Translations under genes and position numbers: made by a program
Part shown: positions 54,409 through 64,000 of the stretch, piece after piece
Position numbering within the stretch: position 1 is the stretch's first letter
How the letters are laid out: every line of letters begins with the position of its first letter
From: Amphiura filiformis
Taxonomy: Eukaryota > Echinodermata > Ophiuroidea > Amphilepidida > Amphiuridae
Reading direction: 5' to 3'
DNA: 64,000 nt
NCBI RefSeq assembly: GCF_039555335.1
Contig: NC_092640.1
Location: forward strand, 44,666,099-44,730,098
The notes under the pieces: model-generated
What the model saw: only the letters and a program-made list of their open reading frames with translations
Told to the model about the DNA's origin: nothing
The model's database searches: none

Positions 54409-56292
54409 GTATCATAGTCCTGTACACTCATAATAAGTATACATATATCTCTATCAGATAGACTGTCAAAGTCATAGATGCTTCTAAAATTATCAAGCAA
54501 TCGTATCCGCAAGTCATTGTAAAAAGAACACTTCATAACAAAGTGAAACTCATCTTCAACATCACATAACTTACAAATCCTATCTTCAGGCCTTTTTCAA
54601 TCATTAGCTGATGTGCGCTAATTCTTAATTTACAAAATAAGACACGAGAGGAACGGTTCATCATCATGACATAATTTTCTATAACGAAAATCTTTTTTTG
54701 AAAAGACAAAAAGTTTAGCCTGGTAACAAGTGATTTGTTTAACCCATAAATCACTGTATACATCTTTAATAATACTGTGTACAATATCATCAAAGTTAGA
54801 TAAAGTAAAAGTAATAACATTGGGTTTATCCCATATATCCAACCATAATCATTTTTAAACTATTAAAGATACCAGATGACCATGAAAATATACCTGATGA
54901 GTGAAGCCTTCTATTATCAATGAATGCATCTGTCACAAGCTCATTACTCCCTTTATGGCATTTAACATTTAATTTCCACCAATATTTAATTGATAAACTA
55001 ATCATATGAATAAGTAAAGGGAAACTACAAAGTTCACCTCTAACAGCATGATTAGTAGATTTTTTATGCACACCCAAAATTCCTTTACAAAATTTAATAT
55101 GAAGAGATTCACCTGGTAGTTTATTACATAATGAAAGACGATTACTATTATTAAGTTTATTTAACAGAAATGGAGACCAAACCTCGCAGCCATATCCAAT
55201 TATTGGCTGCATTAATGTTTGGAATAACTTAAAACCACATTTTGTTGAATTATCAAATAAATTATGACGTATTTTAAAGTAGGTTTTCAAAGCCTTTTCT
55301 TTAAGTCTGTTCATTGCTTTTGTAAATGAGCCAGAAGGTACAAAAATAATTCCAAGATAACAGTATTCATTAGTAACATTAATGTTACAATTACATGTAC
55401 CATATTTAAAACTATGTTGACGAATTAATCTACCACCCTTATTAAAAATCATTACGTTAGCCTTATTGATATTGACTACCAATTTCCACTAGTTACAAAA
55501 AATGTGTAATTTTTTTAGGGGGTACTACACCCCTGGCCAACTTTTTGCCTATTTTTGCATTTTTCTCAACAATTATAGCACATTGGTGACAAGTAAGATA
55601 TGTATATTATAGGGGCAAGGACTACAACTACTGTACTGAAAATTCAGCAACTCAAAGCAAGTAGTTATTGATTTATTGATCAAATATTGGTTTTCCTCAT
55701 TTTTGACTCTAACTCCACAACTGTTGTCTGTGCTGAAATAAAATTTCCAGTGCAGTAGTTGTAGTCCTTGCCCCTATAATATACATATCTTACTTGTCCC
55801 CAATGCGCTATATTTTTTGAGAAAAACGCAAAAATAGGCACAAAACTGGGCAGGGGTGTAGTACCCCTTAAGCGCAATTTGCAACCCAGCAGCACTCTCT
55901 GACATGAGAATCAGATCATCTGCATACATTAGGCAGTTCAAATCAGTATTATTAAGATTAACTGGAGCACAAGTAGAATAAAAAAATTGAGGTAAATTAC
56001 TGAGGAAAATATTATGGGCTCAAAATACATCCCTGCTTCACACCAACGGAAGTACTGAATAAGTCAGACATTATCATGATTATTGTCTTTTTTAACAGCA
56101 AATAAAACTGAAGCATACACATCATGAATTATTTTCAAAAATTTGCCTCCAATACCAATCTGAGTTAATTTATAGAAGAGTGCATTGCGCCTAATGGTAT
56201 CAAAGGCGGAAGTAAAGTCAACAAAACAAATATATACAAATATGATTTACCAATGCGGTTAATGTACTTATCAATAACTGTTTTTAAGACTA
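54409..56292 (-). pseudogene. LINE-B reverse transcriptase, 5'-truncated and split by a MITE
   Basis: Read on the minus strand from 56292: VDFTSAFDTIRRN (56222-56183), GVKQGCILSP, the catalytic YADDLILMS (55926-55898), then AGLQIAL up to the MITE at 55867. It resumes below 55517 with KANVMIFNKGG, CYLGIIFVPSGSFTKAMNRL and IIGYGCEVWSPF, then a C-terminal Cys-His motif (MKCSFYNDLR) and DYDT at 54409. Stops and frameshifts make it a pseudogene. Its end probably lies at 36755-36985. Confidence 0.85.
55518..55867. mobile_element. 350-bp MITE with TTAA target, copy 1 (inside LINE-B)
   Basis: gggggtactacacccctgg and ggggtgtagtacccc are inverted ends; the long arms include aggggcaaggactacaacta and tagttgtagtccttgcccct-like text. 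TTAA is on the right and TTTA on the left. Removing it rejoins the LINE-B frame. Confidence 0.85.
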
Positions 56293-57474
56293 ATGATGCC
56301 CAAAAGTTGAATTTTTGCCAACCCTTAATTTTCAAGAGGTCATAACTAGAACTAGGTCTCAGTTGTCGCAGTTGACTTTTTCATGCAAAAATTCAAACCA
56401 ATACAACGGTATACTTTTTATATCATAAATCTTACGTTTGGAATAATTTACCATGTAAAATTAGCTGTTTGGGTCAAAATTTGACCAAATCACCCAATAT
56501 TGCACCAAGATAGCGTGATTCAATTTTGAATAGTAAAGGGCTATTTCATTTGAAATTCATAGAAGACATGACTTTAATCTCCCACCATAGGCGTAGATCC
56601 CGGAGAGGGGTGGTGGTGGGGGGGATAAATCCCCGATATTAATCCAGGGGATGGTCCATACAATCATCACCCCCAATGTTGACGCCTGTATGTGGGTTTT
56701 TGATCAAATTAACCTCATATTGGACATTTTAGCCCCCAAAGTGCAATTTTTTCGCGGTTCGCGCGAATTTATTCCACTTTTGCACCATATTTCACCACTG
56801 TAGCTTCAATATGGCAAAAAAAATTTCGCGCGCTTCCCGTGCATTTTTACCACAAACGTATTCTTTCGCCAAAAGCTGCTGGATTCACTATACTTTGAGA
56901 AATCCCCCCCCTCCCCCCACACCGACATCGCCTGGCTAATAATTATTTGGTATAGCGGATATACTAAAATAAGTACCCGGGATCGATACACGTGAATGTG
57001 CTATGCACGATGTTGATATTCAGACGAAAATCTTTGGATACCGGGGTAGAAAATGATGAATATCTCCCGTAAATGATTTCGTATAAAGAATCCAGATGTG
57101 GTTCCTTGCACTTGAATATACATGTTGAACAGATATGATAGTCGTTAGCTAGCGTCTTGAGAATGAAGCTTGCGTCTTGAACTCAAAAACTGACAATAAT
57201 TCTGATTTTATATGTGCAGAATTATAATAGCGCAGTGTATAGGTCAATCGTGGAGGTAGTCTAAAAGCAGTGACCTATGGCGTACCATGCTAACTCACAC
57301 CATAGATTTTTGCTCGAGGTCAGTCACCGGGCTATTGTCAGTAGCCTTAGTCAGATGTCCTTCGGCCATGCGTGGCGGTGGATTCGACCTACCATGGCGA
57401 TTTCTGCCATGAAGATATCGGGGGGGGCGATGACACTGTGCCCCCCCCATGTCAAAAAGAAATCTACGCCACTG
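56293..57474. other. Unassigned stretch with repeat fragments
   Basis: aggcgtagatcccggagagg at about 56589 and aaatctacgccactg near 57460-57474 are inverted and are the type of end seen at 13079. They may bound an approximately 890-bp element. No gene is supported. Confidence 0.4.
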
Positions 57475-57559
57475 TCTCCCACACACGGAGTGCAAACTTC
57501 AAATGGAGTTTACCTATTCAGGTAGCTCCATTTGAAATTCACACTCCCTGTGTGGGAGA
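57475..57559. repeat. 85-bp palindrome
   Basis: tctcccacacacggagtgc and caaatggagtttacct on the left pair with aggtagctccatttg and cactccctgtgtgggaga on the right, leaving a loop of about four bases. Confidence 0.85.
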
Positions 57560-59617
57560 TCAAGGCTGTTTTTCCGTAGGAAGTGTATTAATTTCAAGTC
57601 GAATAGTCCAATGTGACATGTATGCTCCACAGCAAATATGAAAATTATTTCATACACTCCTATATATATCAAAGCAGCCAATCAAAAAAGCGGTTAGAAA
57701 AGTACGCGGAGTGCATTGATTGCGTATAATGTGCACTCCATGTATTACGCGCAGTGTTTTCGCACGGGATCGCGTCGAATAGACCTGATTCATTTTTCGG
57801 GCAGGTTGATGCATTTATATTTGGTTCTATTTTCCAACATTTTTAGTGATAATTTGTTATAAAAACAGTACAAATCATGTGGTTTTTTTTCTTCTCGCGT
57901 GGTTTGGGGTTCGTACATTAGACGCATCAACATCAGCGCGCGTCTTTTGCAGCCTTTTGCGATACGACAGTATGTGATGCAGGTGACGACATGTACTCAT
58001 GTTTATTTTTGAAGTTATAGGTCAATGAAGACATTTTAGGTAGGTCAATGAAGACATTTTTGGATTAAATTTGGTCAAAAATCTTAAAATACATTGTTAT
58101 TTTTAAATGCAAGTATCTCAACTCAAGATGGAAAAGAGAAAAAAAATCCAGGTCTGACGGAGCACATATCCTTTATTTTGATACTACTTTCCTATTATTG
58201 ATAAAATGGCAATGGGTTATATTTGGTGACACATTGCCATGCACTACCACTACCAGGCACTCATATCAGTTCATCATTAAAACCATTCAACTAGGTTTAT
58301 GTTTAAGACGTGCATGTATGCCTAAATAAGGCTGTGTATTTTACATAATGTTCTCAAAAAGGTTAACATTGCGCCCATCATAATTTGCACATGAAAACTG
58401 CTACCAGGAAACAGGTGGCTGGTTGGATTTGGACTTGTTATATGAACTTGAATTTGACTTTCCTTACCAACAGTTGCATCTCTGGATCTCAAGAAGTATA
58501 CTCTCCAGTCCCTAGCAATTATATGGTGAGTAAAACAATTATTTTTCATATAGACTTAAAAAATAAGGCATAATAAAGTAAGGGTCGTCTGGTCCGTAAT
58601 TTTTGTTTTGTTTTTGTTTTTTTGCCACATACAGTATTAAAAAAAATCATCACAAAATCACAGGCCTGTACGCGGGATTTTTTTGGGTGCGGATTTTGAA
58701 AAAAGTAGACCCTTTTTTCCAGAGGGAAATACCGATTTTTTTTTAAGTGGACCTTCTTATCAAAATTTGGTCCTTTGGTGACTTTTGGATCAAATATCAA
58801 ACAGGCCCAGGCCACTTTTTGTAGGCCCTACGTTGCAATCCACTGTGATTGCAATCTATACCATAATATAGCCCGTAGTTTGGCCCTCAATACGCGTACT
58901 GTACGGAATCAACAGTCAACATGTCAATAGCCTCAGATTGAGCATGTGATTTCAGGGTTTAGGCCCGGGTTTAGGTGTTCCAAATCAATTTTGTATCCAA
59001 AAGGGCAGATATATAGCTTATGGTCACTTCAGAATTAATTAATTAATCAATTATGTCCACTATTTAAAAAAAAAATAATACAAATATGCATATTTTCTCT
59101 GACAGAATTGTAGGATTTGACAAGAGTCAATCTTTCTTGTAAGTTTTAATCATATTAACTTTTGAAGTTAATTTTTTCATACATTTCTTTTTATTATGCT
59201 TATTATATGAAAACGTGTCGAAATTTGCAATCTTCTTAAAGATGAAAATTTGAGAAAAAAAATGTTGTAAATGGCATCTATCACTTTAATCCAGATTTTA
59301 AATTACATATCAATATGTCCAAAATTATTGCAGTTGCACTGTAACATTACGATCCCGGTCTTTATCCCTGTTCTTTGACAGTGTAATGGCTAGTGCAGGG
59401 CAATACATTTAAAAATAGTGTAAACCCATCGCTTTGAATTGATAATTAATCTTGTTACATCACTACTTACATCATTACTACAGCGAATAGAGTGATTCTT
59501 CCACTCAATCTAGCATCATACTAGTGTGTGATTAACCACTCGCCTTTAAAATCTATACAGCAAGGCTTGTATTACCATATTACCCAAAAACAGATCTCAT
59601 TAAATTTATCTAAACTA
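57560..59617. other. Stretch without a supported gene
   Basis: AT-rich. A fragment gcctgtacgcgggattttttt with gtagacccttttttccag at 58660-58730 looks like a repeat end. I see nothing else. Confidence 0.5.
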
Positions 59618-59878
59618 AACGGTTCCAAAAAATTAAGTCGCCCCCTCATAAATTTTATAAATTTGAGCACAATTAAAAAACTGTTAGGCCCCTTGAGTTG
59701 ACTTAAAGTGTGAAATGTAGCCTGATAAGTTTCACATTACATGCGCTGTACTTTTTTGTCCAACATTTGCCCTTAGCAATGTTAGCCATTTATGAAATTT
59801 GAGGCCGAAAAAGAGTTGCATTTCAAGTAGGCCTACTCACATGACTCACATCTGTGCATTTCTCCTAAACAACTTTAA

Positions 59879-60229
59879 GGGGGTACTACACCCCTGGTCA
59901 ATTTTGTGCCTATTTTTACATTTTTCTCAAAAATTATAGCGCATTGGTGACAAGTAAGATATGTATATTATAGGGGCAAGGACTACAACTACTGCACTGA
60001 AAATTCAGCAACTCAAGGCAAGTAGTTATTGATTTATTGATCAAATATTGGTTTTCCCTCATTTTTGACTGTAACTCCACAACTGTTGTCTGTGCTGAAA
60101 TAAAATTTCCAGTGCAGTAGTTGTAGTCCTTGCCCCTATAATATGCATATCTTACTTGTCACCAATGCGCTATAATTTTTGAGAAAAATGTAAAAATAGG
60201 TACAAAATTGACCAGGGTGTAGTACCCCC
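59879..60229. mobile_element. 351-bp MITE with TTAA target, copy 2
   Basis: TTAA at 59875-59878 and 60230-60233. The ends are gggggtactacacccctgg and gggtgtagtaccccc. It aligns over its whole length with 55518-55867. The target and size suggest a piggyBac-type non-autonomous element. Confidence 0.9.
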
Positions 60230-61075
60230 TTAATGACAAGAATATTGAAAACGAACAAATTGTGGTTTAAAATTAACCAGCACAAAATTTGATCATGGCT
60301 GAGTGATTATTGTTATTGTCAATTGAATGCCGATTATCAGTTTGGATAGAACCCATGACTTTAGTCAACGCTTAAGGTTACACAAAGAGACGTATAAAAA
60401 ACGTATAAAAGACGTATAAAGTTGTTCTCTAAAACAGAGTTTTCTCAGTAATCAAATATCGCAGCGAGTGAAATGTTGGTGCATTGGATGTAGCTTAACA
60501 TTTTGTGTGTGTTATATACAAATTATTAGAATAAATTTTAAAATCCTTCGTTTAAAGCATTTTTACCCACCATGTTCACAAGATCAAAAACACGTTCCAT
60601 GAGGTTTTTTTCAAATGTGCGCTCCGTATAAATCCACACCGAGCGATTGTTTTCTTCTTTTTCCTATTGTATTACAAATCGATCAAAGAAATAATGTTGC
60701 CATGGGGAAGAACCAAATACAGTACCGATTAAATTTTAAAAGCCCGTTTTGGGGGAAAATTTTGGAGAATTTGCTTGAGAAAAAGCTGGTTTGTGAAATT
60801 ATCGATATCTTGATTACGAGACGTTAATTTAGACATCTGAATACCTACATTATTTCTCAACATTCTGCCAATTGCTATTCCATTTGATTTTCACTCCAAA
60901 TTGAAGCTAGTTTTGCAAAAACGAGGTTTTCCTCCATCAGTTCGTTCAAAATTTCAGCGCCGACATGCGTGTTTATTCTAAGAGCCATAATGCGGACGCG
61001 ATTGTAATCATATGTAATTGCATCCAATTATAGTTATATCATCCGCTTTGAGGACAGTCAATTTGTGTAATTTGA

Positions 61076-61152
61076 TCTGTGGCCGAGTGGATAGAGCGTT
61101 GGACTGGGAATCTAATATGAACTATTTTTGTGGGTTCGAGTCTCCGTGTGGC
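61076..61152 (+). repeat. tRNA-like SINE head
   Basis: gtggccgagtggatagagcg (A-box), a foldable anticodon arm TTGGA-CTGGGAA-TCTAA and gggttcgagtctcc (B-box) are in order, but the acceptor arm does not pair. A T/TTTC-rich run begins at once after it. Confidence 0.55.
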
Positions 61153-61345
61153 TGATTTTTTTTTTTTTTTCTCTTTTCTCATTTTTACTTCCTTTCTTTC
61201 CTCTTTTCTTTCTCCCTTTCTTTTTTCATTTTTTTTTTCATTTCTTTCTTTCTTTCTTTCTTTCTTTTTCGTTCATTTTCTTTCTCTCTTTCTCTCTTTC
61301 TCTTTTTCACTATTTCTTTATTCTTTCTTGCTCCTTTCTTTTTAG
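61150..61345. repeat. TTTC-rich microsatellite
   Basis: Runs of ttctttctttctttctttc and related T/C text over about 200 bases. Confidence 0.9.
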
Positions 61346-62235
61346 TTTTATTTGATTGATTCGCTGAGTGCAGTGAATCGTGATTGATTGTTTTTCACTT
61401 TGTAGGCCTGCTAAGTCTGTCTTGTTGATTTTCATCCCAAATTCGATTTACAAATAATTGCTTTTTGATATTGTTGTTGTTGCCTACCCTTACATTGTAA
61501 TCAGGGGAATAGCAGCATTGATTTCATCAAAGATATCAAGGCTATAAATTCAAAATCAACACATTTTCCAGGGCGTAGCTTGACGAAGTGCCCCAATCAA
61601 TTTTAAAATTTATAAAATCCTTGTGAAAATTGCCGAAAATGGCTTGTGCCACCCCCCCGGCATCCGAGCTCCGGGCACGAGCTAAGCCAAGTTTCATAGC
61701 CTTTTCATGTCTTGACCGTGGATCGATATTCTATTGTAAGTAGGCCTACGTCCCGGTACGCTTGTTCATTTTCTGCATGGCTGTTTCTGTTATGAACTTA
61801 CGCCCTCTGAAATCAAGCGCATGAAAAACTCTCGGCTAACCTTAAGGGTAGACGATGTATTGTTGGTCGAAGCAACCTAAAAATCGATTTTCATTATCTA
61901 GATCAATATAGTATTGAAAATTAACACCTTGATGTTTTGCAAAAGTTCATTCTACAAATCGTATACTTTGCAAACTTGCTTAATTTATTGTTGTTAATGA
62001 ATTATGTACGTTTTACAAAAGTGTTGTTGTTTCAGTCCTCTTTACAACGTAACTCAAGAACCGCAGCACCTATAAAAGTATATCTGTGATATTTTAATTC
62101 TTCTACACGCTCGCTATGAATTGAGCAATGCAGTTTTTGCCAAAGCTTACTGCCTTTCGTAAGATGCTGTGAACTACCAAATCACAACAGTTTAAAATTA
62201 TTCAGTGAATTTATTTTCCTGGTCAGAGCAAAGAG

Positions 62236-62590
62236 TCATTCAGGCATCACAAAGTTCTTTCTGTTGCAATAGCAATTAATAACAAAGTAACTTGTGTAAT
62301 GTGAAAGTTTTGTTTTCCGTTTTAGTAAATTATGTGTTGGTCCACCTTCATTCTCAAGAACCTCATTGCAACAATTCTGCATTCTGTTGACAAGGTTTTG
62401 AATGCACCGCTGGTCCAGGTGATTCCATGCACATTGCAGTATTTTCAGCAACCCTTGCAGTGTTGTGTTGTCATTGACTTTCTTGTTTGTAACTTGCGTC
62501 AGATGGTCTCAGAGATGTCCAATGGGGTAACAGTCTGGGGACTTGGCACAAGTTGGCAGTCCATCCCAGTCGTTAAATTCCTGGAATGAC
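62236..62590 (-). pseudogene. Decayed C-terminal part of a Tc1/IS630-type DDE transposase
   Basis: The minus strand reads QEFNDWDGLPTCAKSPDCYP and then IGHL, an internal stop, TLQGLLKILQCAWNHLDQRC and IQNLVNRMQNCCNEVLE with NEGGPTH. This matches the W-PAKSPDLNPIEHLWD and helical C-terminal pattern of Tc1/mariner transposases in decayed form. The earlier catalytic aspartates are not visible. Confidence 0.7.
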
Positions 62591-63008
62591 CAGCAGTGCA
62601 TTCGAAACCTGATCAATAGCATTCAATTGACAATAATCACTCAGCCATGATCAAAACTTTTGCTGGATAATTTTAAACCATAATGAGAGCAATTTCATTA
62701 TATTTCATCATAAATGGCTGTATTTTCTGGTGATGGGCAAATGTTGGACCAAACAAGTAACGCACATGTAATGTGTAACTCACCAGGCTACATTTCACAC
62801 TTTAAATCAACTTAAGGGGCCTAACTGTTTTTTGTTATACCCAAATTTATGAGGGGGGACTTACTTAGAACCGTTTATTGGGTGTACCTATGAGCAGGAA
62901 CTGTAATTTACTTGGAAGTGAGTTGATTAATTGAGCGGAAAAGGTACCCCAATAATACACCAATTTATACTTTCTTTGTACCTTATTGTTTTCATCAATA
63001 ATCAATAT

Positions 63009-63720
63009 TTGTGTCTCGCATTGTCTTACGCCCTGCTAGGGGGAAACATATAGACCGCCTCCTTCTTCACTATTTAATATACAATTGGCCGCTGAGACAC
63101 AATGAGAGATTGCCCGAGTACCGACGGTGAACTCAGGTAGTACAGTGGTAAAGCTCTGGACCGGTAATCCAGCGGCCGGGGTTCAATCCCCGCTGAGTTC
63201 TGATTTTTCTCTCTCAATATTTTCATATGTCAGTTTGCTCGAGCCCCAAACACGTCATTTAAATAATAATTTCTCGGCTTGCATCGTTTATTTCCGATCC
63301 TCGCATATAAATAATATAATTTGTGTCTCGCATTGTCTTACGCCCTGCTAGGGTGAAGCATATAGGCCGCCTGCTTCTTCATTATTTAATATATAATTGA
63401 CCGCTGAGACACAATGAGAGAGTTATCATGGGGACTTAAGTTGAGATTGCCCGAGTACCGACTGTGAACTCAGGTTGTACAGTGGTAAGACTCTGGACTG
63501 GTAATCCAGCGACCACAGTCAAATGCTGATTTTTCTCTCTCAATATTAATTTCATATGTCAGTTTGCTCGGAAACCAAACACTTCATTTAAATAATAATT
63601 TCTCGGGCTTGCATCCTTTATTTCCGATCCTCGCATTTATTAATTTGTGTCTCGCATTGTCTCACGCCTTGCGAGGGTGAAGCATATAGGCCGCCTCATT
63701 CTTCATTATTTAAATAATCA
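63009..63720 (+). repeat. Three tandem copies of an approximately 311-325-bp unit with tRNA-like core
   Basis: tgtgtctcgcattgtcttac, gccctgctaggg starts copies near 63010, 63321 and 63646. Each has ccgctgagacacaatgagag and, in the first two, a tRNA-like segment. The TGTGTCTC start and GAGACACA are inverted within the unit. Confidence 0.85.
63129..63200 (+). tRNA. tRNA-Thr(GGT)-like cloverleaf, probably a repeat-borne tRNA relic
   Basis: Acceptor arms GAACTCA and TGAGTTC pair exactly. The anticodon arm CTGGA-CCGGTAA-TCCAG pairs exactly and would read ACC (Thr), but position 33 is C rather than the near-universal U. The T-arm cggggttcaatccccg pairs only if the loop has six bases. A second, worse copy is at about 63468-63530. 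No CCA is coded, as is normal in eukaryotes. A functional tRNA is possible but less likely than a SINE-like relic. Confidence 0.35.
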
Positions 63721-63854
63721 ATCAATATATCAATATAATAATGAGTTAAAATGACTGAAAATTATCATTAATATGTCATTTTTGCCAATATTTTGCTTAA
63801 AATGAATGACTTTTGCAGACTTTTGCCTTGAAACTTAATGGTCAAAGGGTTTCT

Positions 63855-64000
63855 AACGTGTTCTAATGTATCATATTGTCTAGCTGCCCTAAAATTTGCA
63901 TATTTGCATAATTAATAAGTATTTATGCAAATTAGCTCATTAATTATGCAAATATACAAATTAGAAGGCAGCTAGACAATATAATACATTAGAACACATT
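63855..64000. mobile_element. Palindromic element cut by the window end
   Basis: aacgtgttctaatgtatcat, attgtctagctgcc on the left pairs with ggcagctagacaatataata, cattagaacaca up to base 64000. An AT-rich centre contains ttgcataattaat and attaattatgcaa. The right end may extend past the window. Confidence 0.8.

Larger units (their letters stand above)
59618..62875. mobile_element. 3,258-bp Tc1/mariner-like element, long TIRs, TA target
   Basis: The ends AACGGTTCCAAAAAATTAAG and acttacttagaaccgtt are inverted, and the arms continue with gtgtgaaatgtagcctg against caggctacatttcacac and, further in, catggctgagtgattattgt against acaataatcactcagccatg. TA flanks both ends (59616-59617, 62876-62877). 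The left arm is split by a TTAA MITE. It contains a decayed transposase end at 62236-62590 and a tRNA-like SINE head, so it is nested and inactive. Confidence 0.8.

Noticed and set aside
57277-57641. Overlapping open frames on both strands near 57.3-57.6 kb
   Set aside because: They overlap G/C runs and an 85-bp palindrome of a repeat; no recognisable protein motif.
61076-61152. Functional tRNA gene (anticodon GGG)
   Set aside because: The anticodon arm folds, but the acceptor arm does not pair and the T-stem is poor; the T-rich run after it fits a SINE or repeat.

Overview
This is eukaryotic, metazoan DNA. It has split genes with GT-AG introns, calcium-binding EGF modules in phase-1 exons, LINEs, tRNA-derived SINEs and many short inverted-repeat DNA transposons (MITEs). 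The protein architecture, the AT-rich base composition and the repeat types suggest a marine deuterostome such as an echinoderm or hemichordate. That is an inference; the species cannot be named from sequence alone.

Region 1 (1-26981, + strand) is one large gene whose 5' end lies outside the window. I could join 24 exons with consistent phases into about 1,266 codons: 11 EGF modules, a SEA domain, 2 EGF modules, a second SEA domain, 9 EGF modules, a transmembrane segment, a 70-residue cytoplasmic tail and a stop at 26979-26981. Exons at 19550-24986 repeat those at 75-7323 in order, so an internal block was duplicated. The second SEA domain keeps a Gly-Ser self-cleavage motif and the first has lost it. 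After at least five exons the introns carry extra copies of the 3' half of the preceding exon plus its splice donor. Two of these have grown into arrays (111-bp and 127-bp units).

Region 2 (27000-36760) has no gene I can support. It is a graveyard of inverted-repeat elements. The main feature is a nest at 30767-33533, where three members of one family, each with its own 7-bp target duplication, sit inside one another together with a TTAA element. Tandem repeats follow at 35440-36720.

Region 3 (36755-56292) is a three-level transposon nest. A minus-strand LINE (LINE-B) is split by a plus-strand LINE (LINE-A). LINE-A is itself split by a 14,231-bp element (39713-53943) with inverted ends, subterminal repeats and an AAT target duplication. 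Removing the large element restores the LINE-A reading frame exactly. Inside it are further MITEs, a 73-bp minisatellite, a TTTCCC-rich array and a 150-bp triplicate, but no transposase that I recognise.

Region 4 (56300-64000) holds a 3,258-bp Tc1/mariner-like element with a decayed transposase end (59618-62875), a second copy of a 350-bp TTAA MITE, tRNA-like SINE heads, a tandem array with a tRNA-Thr-like cloverleaf (63009-63720), and half of a palindromic element cut by the window edge.
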